Shown here: piece by piece, positions 40,739-49,466 of the stretch
How the letters are laid out: every line of letters starts with the position of its first letter
How positions within the stretch are numbered: position 1 is the first letter of the stretch
From: Actinopolymorpha pittospori
GTDB taxonomy: Bacteria > Actinomycetota > Actinomycetes > Propionibacteriales > Actinopolymorphaceae
Direction: 5' to 3'
DNA length: 64,000 nt
Assembly: GCF_014873875.1 (NCBI RefSeq)
Contig: NZ_JADBEM010000001.1
Location: forward strand, 10,408,717-10,472,716
Notes under the pieces: model-generated
The model's database searches: none
Told to the model about the DNA's origin: nothing
What the model saw: only the letters and a program-made list of their open reading frames with translations
Made by a program: the position numbers and the translations under genes

Positions 40739-41739
40739 CCGGCCTCACCGCCGGTTACGACGGTCACCCGGTCCTCGACGTCCCGGAACTCTCGATCGCC
40801 AAGGGCGAGTTCCTGTCCATCCTCGGGCCGAGCGGTTGTGGCAAGACGACCTTGCTCAACTGCCTGGCCGGGTTCGTGCACCCCACCAGTGGGCGCATCG
40901 ACCTCGGGGGACGAGACATCAGCGGAGTTCCGGCGTACAAGCGCGGACTGGGCATGGTGTTCCAGAACTACGCCCTGTTCCCGCACATGAGCGTCGCCGA
41001 CAACGTCGCGTACGGCCTGAAGGTGCGCAAGGTCGGCAAGGCCGAGCGCGAGGAGCGGGTCGCCGAGGCGCTTCGCCTGGTGGGCCTGGAGGAGTACGCC
41101 CACCGGCGGCCCCGCCAGATGTCCGGCGGGCAGCAGCAGCGCGTGGCGGTCGCCCGGGCGCTCGCCATCCGACCGGCGGTGCTGCTGCTGGACGAGCCGC
41201 TGTCCAACCTGGACGCCAAGCTGCGCCGGGAGATGCGGGTCGAACTGCGTACCCTCCAGCAGCGCATCGGCACCACGACGGTCTTCGTCACCCACGACCA
41301 GGAGGAGGCCCTGTCGATGTCGGACCGCATCGCCGTGATGAACGGCGGGCGGATCGAGCAACTGGGCACCCCACACGAGATCTACCGGGCGCCGGCCACC
41401 AGGTTCGTGGCGGAGTTCATCGGCGCCGCGAACGTCCTGGACGCGCACACCGCACCGGGCCTGGTCCCCGACACCGCCGCCGTGGTCGCGGTACGCCCGG
41501 AGCGGGTGCGGATCGGGCCGACCGGGCAGGGCCGGCTCACCGGCACCGTCACCTACCGCGCGTTCGTCGGCGACGCCTGGCAGCTGCGGATCTCCATGAA
41601 GAGCGGCGAGACGCTCAGCGCGGAGGTGCCCGACGTCGCGACAAGCGCGGGTGACCCGCCTGAGGTTGGTGCCGCGGTCGGCGTCTGGTGGGACCCGGGC
41701 GATGTGATCCCGCTCTCCGACGGGCGGGATCCGCGTTGA
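40717..41739 (+). CDS. PotA-like ABC transporter ATPase
   Basis: This is a 340-residue ATPase with a C-terminal TOBE domain. The Walker A is GPSGCGKTT, the Q-loop is VFQNYALFPHMSVADNVAYGL, the signature is MSGGQQQR, the Walker B is VLLLDEPLSNLD and the switch is FVTHD. The TOBE domain begins near residue 245 (ATRFVAEFIGAANVL, VRPERVRIG). No ATG is present. TTG at 40717 is chosen because it adds only MEPDLQ before the conserved LTGLTAGYDG; it overlaps the binding-protein gene by 22 bp. The stop overlaps the permease start. Confidence 0.9.
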   Translation: MEPDLQLTGLTAGYDGHPVLDVPELSIAKGEFLSILGPSGCGKTTLLNCLAGFVHPTSGRIDLGGRDISGVPAYKRGLGMVFQNYALFPHMSVADNVAYGLKVRKVGKAEREERVAEALRLVGLEEYAHRRPRQMSGGQQQRVAVARALAIRPAVLLLDEPLSNLDAKLRREMRVELRTLQQRIGTTTVFVTHDQEEALSMSDRIAVMNGGRIEQLGTPHEIYRAPATRFVAEFIGAANVLDAHTAPGLVPDTAAVVAVRPERVRIGPTGQGRLTGTVTYRAFVGDAWQLRISMKSGETLSAEVPDVATSAGDPPEVGAAVGVWWDPGDVIPLSDGRDPR

Positions 41740-42695
41740 GTTCAACCCCAACCGGTAACGCGCCGGCGGCGCCCTCGGGCCTCGCGTCGGGTCGCCCCTC
41801 CGGAGGCGGTCGGGCGACGGGTGAGGCCAGGCGCTGGCGGGGTGCGGCCTACGCCGTTCCGCTGGTGGTGTTCCTGGTCGCGTTGTTCCTCGTCCCGCTC
41901 GTCCAGATCGTGGTGCTGAGCTTCCGTCCGGTCGACTCGGTCACCGGTCAGGTGCGGTCCGGTTTCACCACGGAGCAGTACACCCGGGTCTTCACCGAGT
42001 CCTTCTTCTCCGGTGCGCTGGTGACGTCGATCCTCACGGCTGTGCTCGTGATGGTCCTGTGCGTGGTGCTGGCCTACCCGGTGGCCTACGTGCTCGCCCG
42101 CCGACGGCCCGGTGTGGTGCGCACCGTCTTGTTCGTCATCGTCATCTCCCCGCTGCTGACCAGCGTGGTGGTCCGGACGTACGGCTGGGTGGTGCTGTTC
42201 TCCGCGAACGGCCTGGTCAACCGGGTCCTGGTCGGTCTCGGCATCCTCGACCAGCCGGCGCACCTGCTCACCAGCTACACCGCGGTGGTCGTCTCGGTGA
42301 CGCACGTGCTGCTGCCGTTCGCGATCATCCCGCTCACCACCGCCCTGGGCGGCATCGACGAGAACGTGCGCCGGGCCTCCCAGATCCTCGGGGCGGGCCC
42401 GCTGCGGACGTTCTTCCGGATCACTGTCCCGCTCAGCCTGCCGGGCATGGTCACCGGCGCCCTGGTCGTCTTCGCCCTCGCGATGGGGATCTACATCACG
42501 CCGCTGCTGGTCGGCGGCTCCAACCAGCCACTGGCCGGGATCCGGGCCTACAACCAGATCACGAGCGTCTTCAACTTCCCGGTGGCGGCGGCCCTGAGCC
42601 TGACGCTGCTGGTGATCACGGTGCTGTCGACCTCGCTCCTCGGGTTCGCGTTCCGGACCTGGCAGCGGCGGCTCTCGGGGACGGCACATGGCTGA
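41736..42695 (+). CDS. PotB-like ABC transporter permease
   Basis: This 319-residue inner-membrane subunit has a proline- and glycine-rich N-terminal tail of about 40 residues. Six membrane helices follow (first AAYAVPLVVFLVALFLVPLV), with the EAA-type loop IDENVRRASQILGAGPLRTFFRITVPLSLPG near residue 205. The TTG start overlaps the ATPase stop as TTGA. The next permease starts 8 bp before its stop. These overlaps make a coupled translation unit. Its partner in the membrane is the PotC-like protein. Confidence 0.9.
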   Translation: MSSTPTGNAPAAPSGLASGRPSGGGRATGEARRWRGAAYAVPLVVFLVALFLVPLVQIVVLSFRPVDSVTGQVRSGFTTEQYTRVFTESFFSGALVTSILTAVLVMVLCVVLAYPVAYVLARRRPGVVRTVLFVIVISPLLTSVVVRTYGWVVLFSANGLVNRVLVGLGILDQPAHLLTSYTAVVVSVTHVLLPFAIIPLTTALGGIDENVRRASQILGAGPLRTFFRITVPLSLPGMVTGALVVFALAMGIYITPLLVGGSNQPLAGIRAYNQITSVFNFPVAAALSLTLLVITVLSTSLLGFAFRTWQRRLSGTAHG

Positions 42696-43476
42696 GCGCG
42701 TCGTACGGGTCCTCGGCCGGCTCTTCGCGGCGGCCGTCTTCCTCTTCCTGGTCGCACCGCTGCTGGTGCTGGTGGTCAGCTCGTTCAACTCCGGAACCTC
42801 GGTCGCGTTCCCGCCGACCGGTCTGTCCCTGCGGTGGTACTCCTACGTGCTCGGCTCACCGGACTGGCTGGTGTCGTTCCAGCTCAGCGGGGTCCTGTTG
42901 CTGCTGGTGGTGCCGACGACCGTGGTGATCGGCACCCTCGCGGCGTACGGGCTGAGCCGGGGCCACTTCCCCGGGCGCGGCCTGCTGAGCGGGCTCGCGC
43001 TGGCACCGCTGATGGTGCCGGAGATCATCGTCGCGCTCGGGCTGCTCTACTACTTCCAGGGCATCGGGCTGATCAACACCATTCCGGGGCTGTGGCTCGC
43101 GCACTCTCTCGTGGCGCTGCCCTACGTCGTCCGCGCCGTCATGGTCAGCGCGTCCGGGCTCGACGCCACCCTCGAACGCGCCGCGGAGAGTCTCGGCGCG
43201 AGCCGGGCGCGGGTGTTCCTCACGGTCACGCTGCCGCTGCTGCGGCCGGGTGTGCTCGCCGGCGCGATCTTCGCCGCCGTCACCTCACTCGGCGAGGTCG
43301 CGCTCACCGCGCTGGTCGCCGGTGCGAACACCACGACGGTGCCGCTGCGCATCTTCTCGGCGGTGCAGTTCCAGCTCGACCCGTCGATCGCCGCCGTGTC
43401 GACACTCCTGATGGCCGCGAGTGTGCTGATCATGCTCGTCGTCGAACGGTTCTTCCACATCTCGGAGGTCCTGTGA
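42688..43476 (+). CDS. PotC-like ABC transporter permease
   Basis: This 262-residue permease, the usual length, has six helices and the EAA loop LDATLERAAESLGASRARVFLTVTLPLLRPG near residue 150. The motif VVSSFNSGTSVAFPPTGLSLRWYSYVL after the first helix is diagnostic of PotC-type permeases. The ATG overlaps the end of the PotB-like gene. Its TGA overlaps the GTG of hyuA (GTGA), so importer and hydrolase are translationally linked. Confidence 0.92.
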   Translation: MAERVVRVLGRLFAAAVFLFLVAPLLVLVVSSFNSGTSVAFPPTGLSLRWYSYVLGSPDWLVSFQLSGVLLLLVVPTTVVIGTLAAYGLSRGHFPGRGLLSGLALAPLMVPEIIVALGLLYYFQGIGLINTIPGLWLAHSLVALPYVVRAVMVSASGLDATLERAAESLGASRARVFLTVTLPLLRPGVLAGAIFAAVTSLGEVALTALVAGANTTTVPLRIFSAVQFQLDPSIAAVSTLLMAASVLIMLVVERFFHISEVL

Positions 43477-45575
43477 GCAGTCCCGGAGGTACGGTGCGCC
43501 CGGGTGGCCGTCCCCGGGGCGGTGTGACCGCGCGGGTGGGCATCGACGTCGGCGGGACGTTCACCGACTTCGTGCTGACGAGCTCCACTCCCGGCGGGGA
43601 GGAGGCGGTGTTCCACCACAAGGAGCCGAGTACGCCGGAGGACCCGTCGATGGCCGTCGCGGTCGGTCTCGCCGCCGCCGTCGAGCGGGCCGGGCTGCTG
43701 CCGGAGCAGCTGACCAGCTTCACCCACGGCACCACGATCGGCCTCAACACGATCATCCAGCGCAGCGGTGCCCGGATCGCGCTCGTGGTCACCGACGGCT
43801 ACCGGGACATCCTGGAGATCGGCCGCAGCCGGATGCCGTCGTCGTTCGACCTGCACGCGAGCAAGGAGGAGCCGCTCGTGCCGCGGGAGCGGATCGTGGA
43901 GATCGGGGCGCGGCTGCGTCCCGACGGGACCCCGCTGCTCGTACCCGACGACGCCGAACTCGCCCGGGTGGCCGCCGACCTGGCCCGCACCGGCGCCGAG
44001 GCCGCGGCCGTCGTTCTCCTGCACGGCTACACCAACCCGGCCCTGGAGGCGGAGGTGGCCGCCCGGATCCAGGAGCGGTTGCCGAAGCTGCCGGTGGTCT
44101 CCTCCGCGGCGATCTGGCCGGAGATCCGCGAGTACGAACGCACCCTCGTGACCTGCCTGAACGTCTACATCCAGCCGCTGATGCGGGCGTACTTCGGTCG
44201 GCTGGAGTCCCGGCTGCGCGACCTCGGCGTCGACGCGCCGATCTACATCACCGCCTCCAACGGCGGGTCGCTCGGGCTCGGTTCGGCGACGCAACGGCCG
44301 ATCGACACGGTGCTGTCCGGGCCGGCGGCCGGGGTGATGGCGGCGGCCCGACTGGCGCGGGAGGCCGGGATCGAACGTGTGGTGACGTTCGACATGGGTG
44401 GTACGAGCAGCGACATCGCGATCTCGGTCGCCGGGGAACCGGAGTTCGCCACCCACACGACCGTCGGCGGGCTGCCGCTCATCCTGCCCGTCGTGGCCGT
44501 GAGCGCGATCGGCGCCGGCGGCGGGTCGGTGGTGTGGGTGGACGCGCACGGTGTGCTGAAGGTCGGCCCGACCAGTGCGGGCGCCGACCCGGGACCGGCG
44601 TCCTACGGACGTGGCGGAGTCCAGCCGACCGTCACCGACTGCTATCTGGCGACCGGGATCATCGACCCCGACACCTTCCTGGGCGGGCGGATGCGGCTCG
44701 ACCTGGACGCTGCGAACGCCGCCCTCGGCAAGGTCGCCAGCGGGCTCGGCGCCGACAGTGCGCACGAGGCGGCCGACGCGGCTCTGCGGGTCGCGACCGC
44801 GGAGATGGCGACCGAACTGCAGAAGCTGCTGGCCAGCCGGGGTCTCGACCCGGCCGACTTCACCCTGGTCCCCTACGGCGGCGCCGGGCCGACCCACGCG
44901 GCGATGCTCGCCCAGGAGGTGGGGATCCGGCGGGTCGTCGTACCTCCTGACGCTGCGACGTTCTGCGCGCTCGGCGCGGTCGGCGCCGACCTGCGCCGCG
45001 ACTTCGCCCGCAGCCTGCGGCGCTGGCTGGACGAGGAGAGCGCGACCGCCCTGCGGGACACCGTCGGGGAGCTGGCCGACCAGGCGCAGGACTGGCTTGA
45101 CAGTGAGGGGCAGGCGGCCGGTGCGCCGGTGTTCCTGCGGTCGGCCGACATGCGCTACGCCGGGCAGGCCTACGAACTACGGGTCAAGCTGGACGCCGCG
45201 ATGGACGAGCTCGACCAGGCCAGCATCGCCGAGGCGTTCCACCGCGAACACGAACGCCTCTACGGCTTCCGCGACACCAGCGCCCCGATCGAACTCGGCA
45301 CCGCGCGACTGGCGATCATCGCGCCGGTCGGTGAGGTGTTCTCGACCCGGTTGCCCGACGGGACGGGCGCGGTCGAGCCGAGGGGACGACGCCAGGTCCT
45401 GCTGCACGCCACCTCGGTCAGCGTCGACGTCTATGACCGAGCGACCCTGCGCGCGGGCGACGCGTTCGACGGTCCGGCGATCGTCGAACAGGACGACACG
45501 ACGGTCGTGGTGCCTCCCGGATGGGCGGTCACGGTCGACGGCCCGGGCAACCTGAACCTCGCAAGGAACGATTGA
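43473..45575 (+). CDS. hyuA: HyuA-type hydantoinase/5-oxoprolinase subunit A
   Basis: This is the ATP-binding subunit of an ATP-dependent cyclic-amide hydrolase, 700 residues. It has the ASKHA-type phosphate motif RVGIDVGGTFTDFVL near residue 19, SFTHGTTIGLNTIIQRSGAR, DMGGTSSDIAI and AIGAGGGSVVWVD, all family signatures. Members hydrolyse 5-oxoproline, N-methylhydantoin or related rings with ATP, or carboxylate ketones. The GTG start overlaps the permease stop; GGAGG is only 4 nt away, and a second GTG at 43494 with its own GGAGG is an alternative. It works with HyuB next door. Riboswitch control suggests a sulfur-linked substrate. Confidence 0.92.
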   Translation: MSSPGGTVRPGGRPRGGVTARVGIDVGGTFTDFVLTSSTPGGEEAVFHHKEPSTPEDPSMAVAVGLAAAVERAGLLPEQLTSFTHGTTIGLNTIIQRSGARIALVVTDGYRDILEIGRSRMPSSFDLHASKEEPLVPRERIVEIGARLRPDGTPLLVPDDAELARVAADLARTGAEAAAVVLLHGYTNPALEAEVAARIQERLPKLPVVSSAAIWPEIREYERTLVTCLNVYIQPLMRAYFGRLESRLRDLGVDAPIYITASNGGSLGLGSATQRPIDTVLSGPAAGVMAAARLAREAGIERVVTFDMGGTSSDIAISVAGEPEFATHTTVGGLPLILPVVAVSAIGAGGGSVVWVDAHGVLKVGPTSAGADPGPASYGRGGVQPTVTDCYLATGIIDPDTFLGGRMRLDLDAANAALGKVASGLGADSAHEAADAALRVATAEMATELQKLLASRGLDPADFTLVPYGGAGPTHAAMLAQEVGIRRVVVPPDAATFCALGAVGADLRRDFARSLRRWLDEESATALRDTVGELADQAQDWLDSEGQAAGAPVFLRSADMRYAGQAYELRVKLDAAMDELDQASIAEAFHREHERLYGFRDTSAPIELGTARLAIIAPVGEVFSTRLPDGTGAVEPRGRRQVLLHATSVSVDVYDRATLRAGDAFDGPAIVEQDDTTVVVPPGWAVTVDGPGNLNLARND

Positions 45576-45577
45576 CG

Positions 45578-47593
45578 ATGCAGCTCGACCCTGTCACGCT
45601 GGAGATCCTCGGCAACAAGCTGGGTGCGCTCACCGAGGAGATGTGCCTGACGCTGCAGCGCACCAGCAGGTCGCTGTACGTCAAGGAGACCGCGGACTTC
45701 TGCTGCGCCCTGGCCGGGACCGACGGCAGGTTCGTCGCCTACCCGAAGGGCATCGGCGTCTCCGGGTTCGTCGGCCTGGACTGCCGTACGGCGATCGAGC
45801 GGGTCGGCCCCCTGCAGGAGGGCGACGTGATCATCACCAACGATCCGTACCACTCCGGCGGCCTGGCCACCCACCTCACCGACATCCAGCTCATCGAGCC
45901 GTACTTCCACGACGGCGAGATCATCGGCTACGGCTGGGCGTTCATCCACTGCTCCGACATCGGCGGCCGGGTACCCAGCAGCCTGTCCCCGCTGAACACC
46001 GAGATCTACCAGGAAGGGCTGCAGATCCCGCCGGTCAAGCTGCTGCGGGCCGGAGAGCTCAGCCAGGACGTCGAGGCGATCCTCTCCGCCAACACGCGGA
46101 CGCCGGACGCCAACATGGGCGACATCCGCGCCATGCTCGCCGCCCTTCGCACCGGCCGGCAACGGCTCGCGGGTGTGGTCGACCAGCACGGCGTCAAGGA
46201 CGTCCTGACGGCACAGACGGATCTCGTCGACTACACCGCCAGCAAGGCGCGGGCGGCGCTGGCGCGGCTGGGCGAGGGCACCTACCGGTTCGTGGACTAC
46301 CTCGACGACGACGGCGTCTCCAGGCTGCCGGTACGGATCTCCATCACCGCCACCCTGCGCGAGGGCACCCTGCTGCTGGACTTCGAGGGCACCGACCCGC
46401 AGGTGGCGGCGGCGTTCAACATCGCGAGCTTCGGCAAGACCCACGCCTGGCTCACCACCCGGGTGCTCGCCCTGATCGGCACCCTCGACGACACCATCCC
46501 GCTCAACGCCGGCCTGCTGGAACCCATTGACGTGGCGGCACCGGCAGGGTCGGTGGTGAACGCGATCCGGCCGGCCGCAGTCGGTATCCGGCACGCCACC
46601 GCGTCCCGCGTCAACGACACGTTGTCGGGCGCGCTCGGGCTCGCCGCGCCGACGGTGGTGCCGGCCGCGAGCAGCGGTCTGGTCGTCCCGGTCGTCGTCG
46701 CCGAGCGTCGCTCGGGCGGGGAGAACGTCCAGGTCCTCGAACCCATGGTCGGCGGTACCGGCGCACGTCATGGAGCCGACGGCGTGGACGGTCGCGACAG
46801 CGGCATCTCCAACCTGGCCAACAACCCCGTGGAGACCGTGGAGACCGAGATCGGGGTGGAGATCCTCCGCTACGGGTTGCGCCGGGACTCCGGTGGAGCC
46901 GGCCAGTGGCGGGGCGGCTGCGGCCTCGAACTCACCTTCCGGATCCTCGGCCAGGACGCCCGGTTGCTCGCCCGCGGACTCGAGCGGATGTGCTTTCGCC
47001 CCTGGGGCATGCGTGCAGGTGGACCGGGCGCGCCCGCCGAGCTTCTCCTCAACCCCGGGACAGCGGAGGAACGGCGCCTGGACAAGATCGACGTCCTGCC
47101 GCTGCGGGCCGGTGACGTGGTGACGCTGCGGACCTCCGGCGCCGGCGGCTACGGCGATCCGTTCCTGCGTGACCCGGCCGCCGTCCTGCGCGACGTCTCC
47201 CGCGGTATCGTCTCGGTGGAGGCCGCGGCACGTGACTACGGCGTCGTGGTGGGTTCGGTGGACCACGACGCCGGCGAAGCTCTGGTGGTCGAGGAGGACG
47301 CGACCGCACGGACCCGCGACCAGCGCGGCGAGGGCGGCGAGGGCTCGGTCAGCGGCCGCGAGGTCGGGCCCGAGCGCGCCGCGTGGGACGCGGTGTTCGA
47401 GACCCCGCTGGTCGACCGGCTGGTTCACGTCCTGTTCGACCTGCCAAGCGAGCAACGCTCGACCCGTCGTAGCGCCGTCTACGCCGCGGTGCTGGCAGGC
47501 CTGCCGCCGGAGTTCCCGCGCGTGGCCGGCACACCCGACCAGGTACGCGCCGCGCAGAAACGGCTGCTCGCCGAGATCGACGCGCTCGCCTAG
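45578..47593 (+). CDS. hyuB: HyuB-type hydantoinase/5-oxoprolinase subunit B
   Basis: This 671-residue partner of HyuA carries the amide-hydrolysing half. Family landmarks are DPVTLEILGNKLGALTEEMCLTLQR at the N-terminus, TNDPYHSGGLATHLTDIQLIEP with conserved Asp and His, GWAFIHCSDIGGRVPSS, SNLANNPVETVETEIGVEIL, and the C-terminal GAGGYGDPFLRDP. About 100 residues follow that motif, longer than usual, with a second helical segment ending RLLAEIDALA. AAGGAA lies before the ATG, 2 bp after the hyuA stop. It is the last gene of the riboswitch operon. The recurrent 12-mer overlaps its stop. Confidence 0.92.
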   Translation: MQLDPVTLEILGNKLGALTEEMCLTLQRTSRSLYVKETADFCCALAGTDGRFVAYPKGIGVSGFVGLDCRTAIERVGPLQEGDVIITNDPYHSGGLATHLTDIQLIEPYFHDGEIIGYGWAFIHCSDIGGRVPSSLSPLNTEIYQEGLQIPPVKLLRAGELSQDVEAILSANTRTPDANMGDIRAMLAALRTGRQRLAGVVDQHGVKDVLTAQTDLVDYTASKARAALARLGEGTYRFVDYLDDDGVSRLPVRISITATLREGTLLLDFEGTDPQVAAAFNIASFGKTHAWLTTRVLALIGTLDDTIPLNAGLLEPIDVAAPAGSVVNAIRPAAVGIRHATASRVNDTLSGALGLAAPTVVPAASSGLVVPVVVAERRSGGENVQVLEPMVGGTGARHGADGVDGRDSGISNLANNPVETVETEIGVEILRYGLRRDSGGAGQWRGGCGLELTFRILGQDARLLARGLERMCFRPWGMRAGGPGAPAELLLNPGTAEERRLDKIDVLPLRAGDVVTLRTSGAGGYGDPFLRDPAAVLRDVSRGIVSVEAAARDYGVVVGSVDHDAGEALVVEEDATARTRDQRGEGGEGSVSGREVGPERAAWDAVFETPLVDRLVHVLFDLPSEQRSTRRSAVYAAVLAGLPPEFPRVAGTPDQVRAAQKRLLAEIDALA

Positions 47594-47603
47594 GACACGA
47601 CCT
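47592..47603. repeat. Recurrent 12-mer AGGACACGACCT, copy 3
   Basis: This is an exact copy overlapping the hyuB stop codon, 2 bp before the end of the convergent cysteine hydrolase gene. The hairpin CTAGG/CCTGG around ACACGA has one mismatch. Confidence 0.5.
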
Positions 47604-47605
47604 GG

Positions 47606-48208
47606 TCAGCCCTCGAGGGCAGCCGCGCACTGAGCCCAGGTCATCGGTGGGCCCCAGAACCCGGCGAGGGTGTCGAGGAACTCGAGCTTGCGTCGCTGGT
47701 CGCCGTCGTAGGTGTCGACACCTTCCACCAGCACCGCGGCCGAGTAGCCGCGCAGTCCGATCTCGATCAGACTCGCCAGCACACACACCTCCAGCACAAG
47801 CCCCATGATCACCACCGGTCCGCTGCGGGCCGGCGGACCGATCGCTGCTTCCAGCCAGGTCCCGAACCCGGTCGGATCAGGCCGCGCCGGTCCGGGAACG
47901 GCGTCGGCTCGTCCGCCGCCGTCGCGTACCCAGGTCGGCGCGATGGACGCCTTCACCCACGGCGCGGCCGGCTTCAGGTCCGCTGGGATCGCTGACTCAT
48001 ACCCCCACTGACCGGGCACGCAGGTGGCATCGGCATCGTCGCCGCCCGGACTGCGGTAGTCGGAAACGATCTCGGCCACCGCGATGCCGCGCGCACGAAC
48101 GAACGGCACCACCGTGCCCGTGACGAACCCGACGCAGGGCTGCCCGCGATAGTGAACCCCGCCAGGGGAAACGAAGTCGTGCTGGAAATCAACGCTGATC
48201 AGCCGCAT
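47606..48208 (-). CDS. Isochorismatase-like cysteine hydrolase
   Basis: This 200-residue cysteine hydrolase superfamily member has the catalytic Asp in MRLISVDFQHDF, a lysine in PWVKASIAPTW, and the nucleophile cysteine in VVIMGLVLEVCVLASLIEIGLRG, spaced as in isochorismatase, nicotinamidase and related amidases. The stretch DDADATCVPGQWGYES resembles the usual 'PGT.G..I' loop. The ATG chosen lacks a clear ribosome site; a TTG four codons earlier is possible. It converges on hyuB and is not part of that operon. An amide substrate is likely but unknown. Confidence 0.82.
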   Translation of the reverse strand: MRLISVDFQHDFVSPGGVHYRGQPCVGFVTGTVVPFVRARGIAVAEIVSDYRSPGGDDADATCVPGQWGYESAIPADLKPAAPWVKASIAPTWVRDGGGRADAVPGPARPDPTGFGTWLEAAIGPPARSGPVVIMGLVLEVCVLASLIEIGLRGYSAAVLVEGVDTYDGDQRRKLEFLDTLAGFWGPPMTWAQCAAALEG

Positions 48209-48283
48209 CCGATCAGCCAACCAGGAGCCACCGACAGCGCAGGTTCTCCGAGGCGCCCGGTCGATCGTGGTCCTCTTCGCCTC

Positions 48284-49282
48284 CTACCTGCGAGCCTCGT
48301 CCTCACGAGACGGCGCACGCCAACTCTCCACGTGTCGTCCCGCACGGTCCCGCAGGCTCATCACATCCGAGAGATGGATGACAGCGCGTTCGACCTCCCG
48401 ATAGGTGTGGTTTCGCTCGGCGATCACTGCCGCCAACAACAGTCCCGTCAGCGCGGCGGACGCGTTGAACGCCTGCAGTGTGACCAGCTCCGTGAACAGG
48501 CGGCCCTCGGCGAACGTCCCTGTTCGGCCCTCGGCGGCAAGCGTCACCACCACCGATGCGATCAGCACGCACGGTGCCGAGCCGGCGAGTTGGAAGCGCC
48601 ACGCTGCCCAGAACAGGAACGGGAAGACCAGGAAAAGCACCTCGAACCTGGTGTGACTCCCAAGGCCGGCCACGAGGAGGGTGCCGGCCAGGAGAGCGGC
48701 GATCTCAGCGACTCGAGCGAGGCGGAAGGACCCCGGCCGGTGCGGTTTGTGCAGCAGCAGAAGGAGCGGTGTGACAACGAGGACGCCCGTCGCGTTGCCC
48801 ATCCACCAGAGCAGCCACGGATTCTCGCTGGTGTGAGCCAGCGCGTCGCCGCTGAGGACAAGCACGCTGGTGCCCACGGTCGCGCTCACCGTCATCGCCG
48901 CGAACGCGCCAAGGAACACCAGCGCCAAGCCGTCCCTGAGTCGGTCGAGGTTGGGATGGAAATCCACCCGATGCAACAGATAACAGGCCAACATCGGTGC
49001 AAGCATGTCGCCGATCGCGATGGGCACCGCCTCGTATATCGCCATACCGTCGAAGACGAGCGCGATGAACGCACCTGCGGCGATACCGGGCGCAACCCGC
49101 CAACCGAGCAGCAGAAGGGCCGCCAGCGCGATACCGGTGGACGGCCAGAATGGCGTGAGATGCCCCCGGAGCAGCTGGTCGAGCAGCCCCAACTCCGCGC
49201 CGGCGAAGTAGGCGGCGGCAACGCCGACGTTCCACAACACCGCCACGGCAGAGCGCCGACGGACCGATGGCACGATGGCCAC
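48284..49282 (-). CDS. MASE1-domain integral membrane protein without output domain
   Basis: This is about 332 residues from the GTG chosen, mostly membrane: eight or so helices with the MASE1 patterns FWPSTGIALAALLLLGWRVA, GDMLAPMLACYLLHRV, FLGAFAAMTVSATVGTSVLV and LWWMGNATGVLVVTPLLLLL. In most bacteria MASE1 is the sensor part of a diguanylate cyclase or histidine kinase. Here only about 40 soluble residues follow the last helix (REVERAVIHLSDVMSLRDRAG), with no GGDEF, EAL or kinase domain. It could be a truncated sensor or an independent membrane protein. The start is uncertain. Confidence 0.8.
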   Translation of the reverse strand: MAIVPSVRRRSAVAVLWNVGVAAAYFAGAELGLLDQLLRGHLTPFWPSTGIALAALLLLGWRVAPGIAAGAFIALVFDGMAIYEAVPIAIGDMLAPMLACYLLHRVDFHPNLDRLRDGLALVFLGAFAAMTVSATVGTSVLVLSGDALAHTSENPWLLWWMGNATGVLVVTPLLLLLHKPHRPGSFRLARVAEIAALLAGTLLVAGLGSHTRFEVLFLVFPFLFWAAWRFQLAGSAPCVLIASVVVTLAAEGRTGTFAEGRLFTELVTLQAFNASAALTGLLLAAVIAERNHTYREVERAVIHLSDVMSLRDRAGRHVESWRAPSREDEARR

Positions 49283-49371
49283 CGTACGCGAGGCGGCGTC
49301 CAGGGCCCACCCGGTTGGTCCTTCCCGGCTCTCCTCCCTCGAGTGTGATCTTCCACTGCGTCGTTGCTGAC

Positions 49372-49386
49372 ACGCGTCGTACGCGT
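49372..49386. promoter_or_regulatory. Palindrome in the MASE1/NTF2 divergent gap
   Basis: ACGCGTCGTACGCGT is both a direct and an inverted 6-3-6 repeat, about midway between divergent starts. It is a candidate operator with no assigned regulator. Confidence 0.35.
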
Positions 49387-49466
49387 AACACTGGCGCCGT
49401 GGCTCGGACCTCTCCCGTCGGTGACTTTTCGCGGCGGTCCGGAGGTGCTTGGTTCTGGGGAGGGAC

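Noticed and set aside
45431..47455. A 674-codon minus-strand frame opposite hyuB
   Set aside because: hyuB is well supported by motifs and operon overlaps; the antisense frame is a GC-skew artefact.
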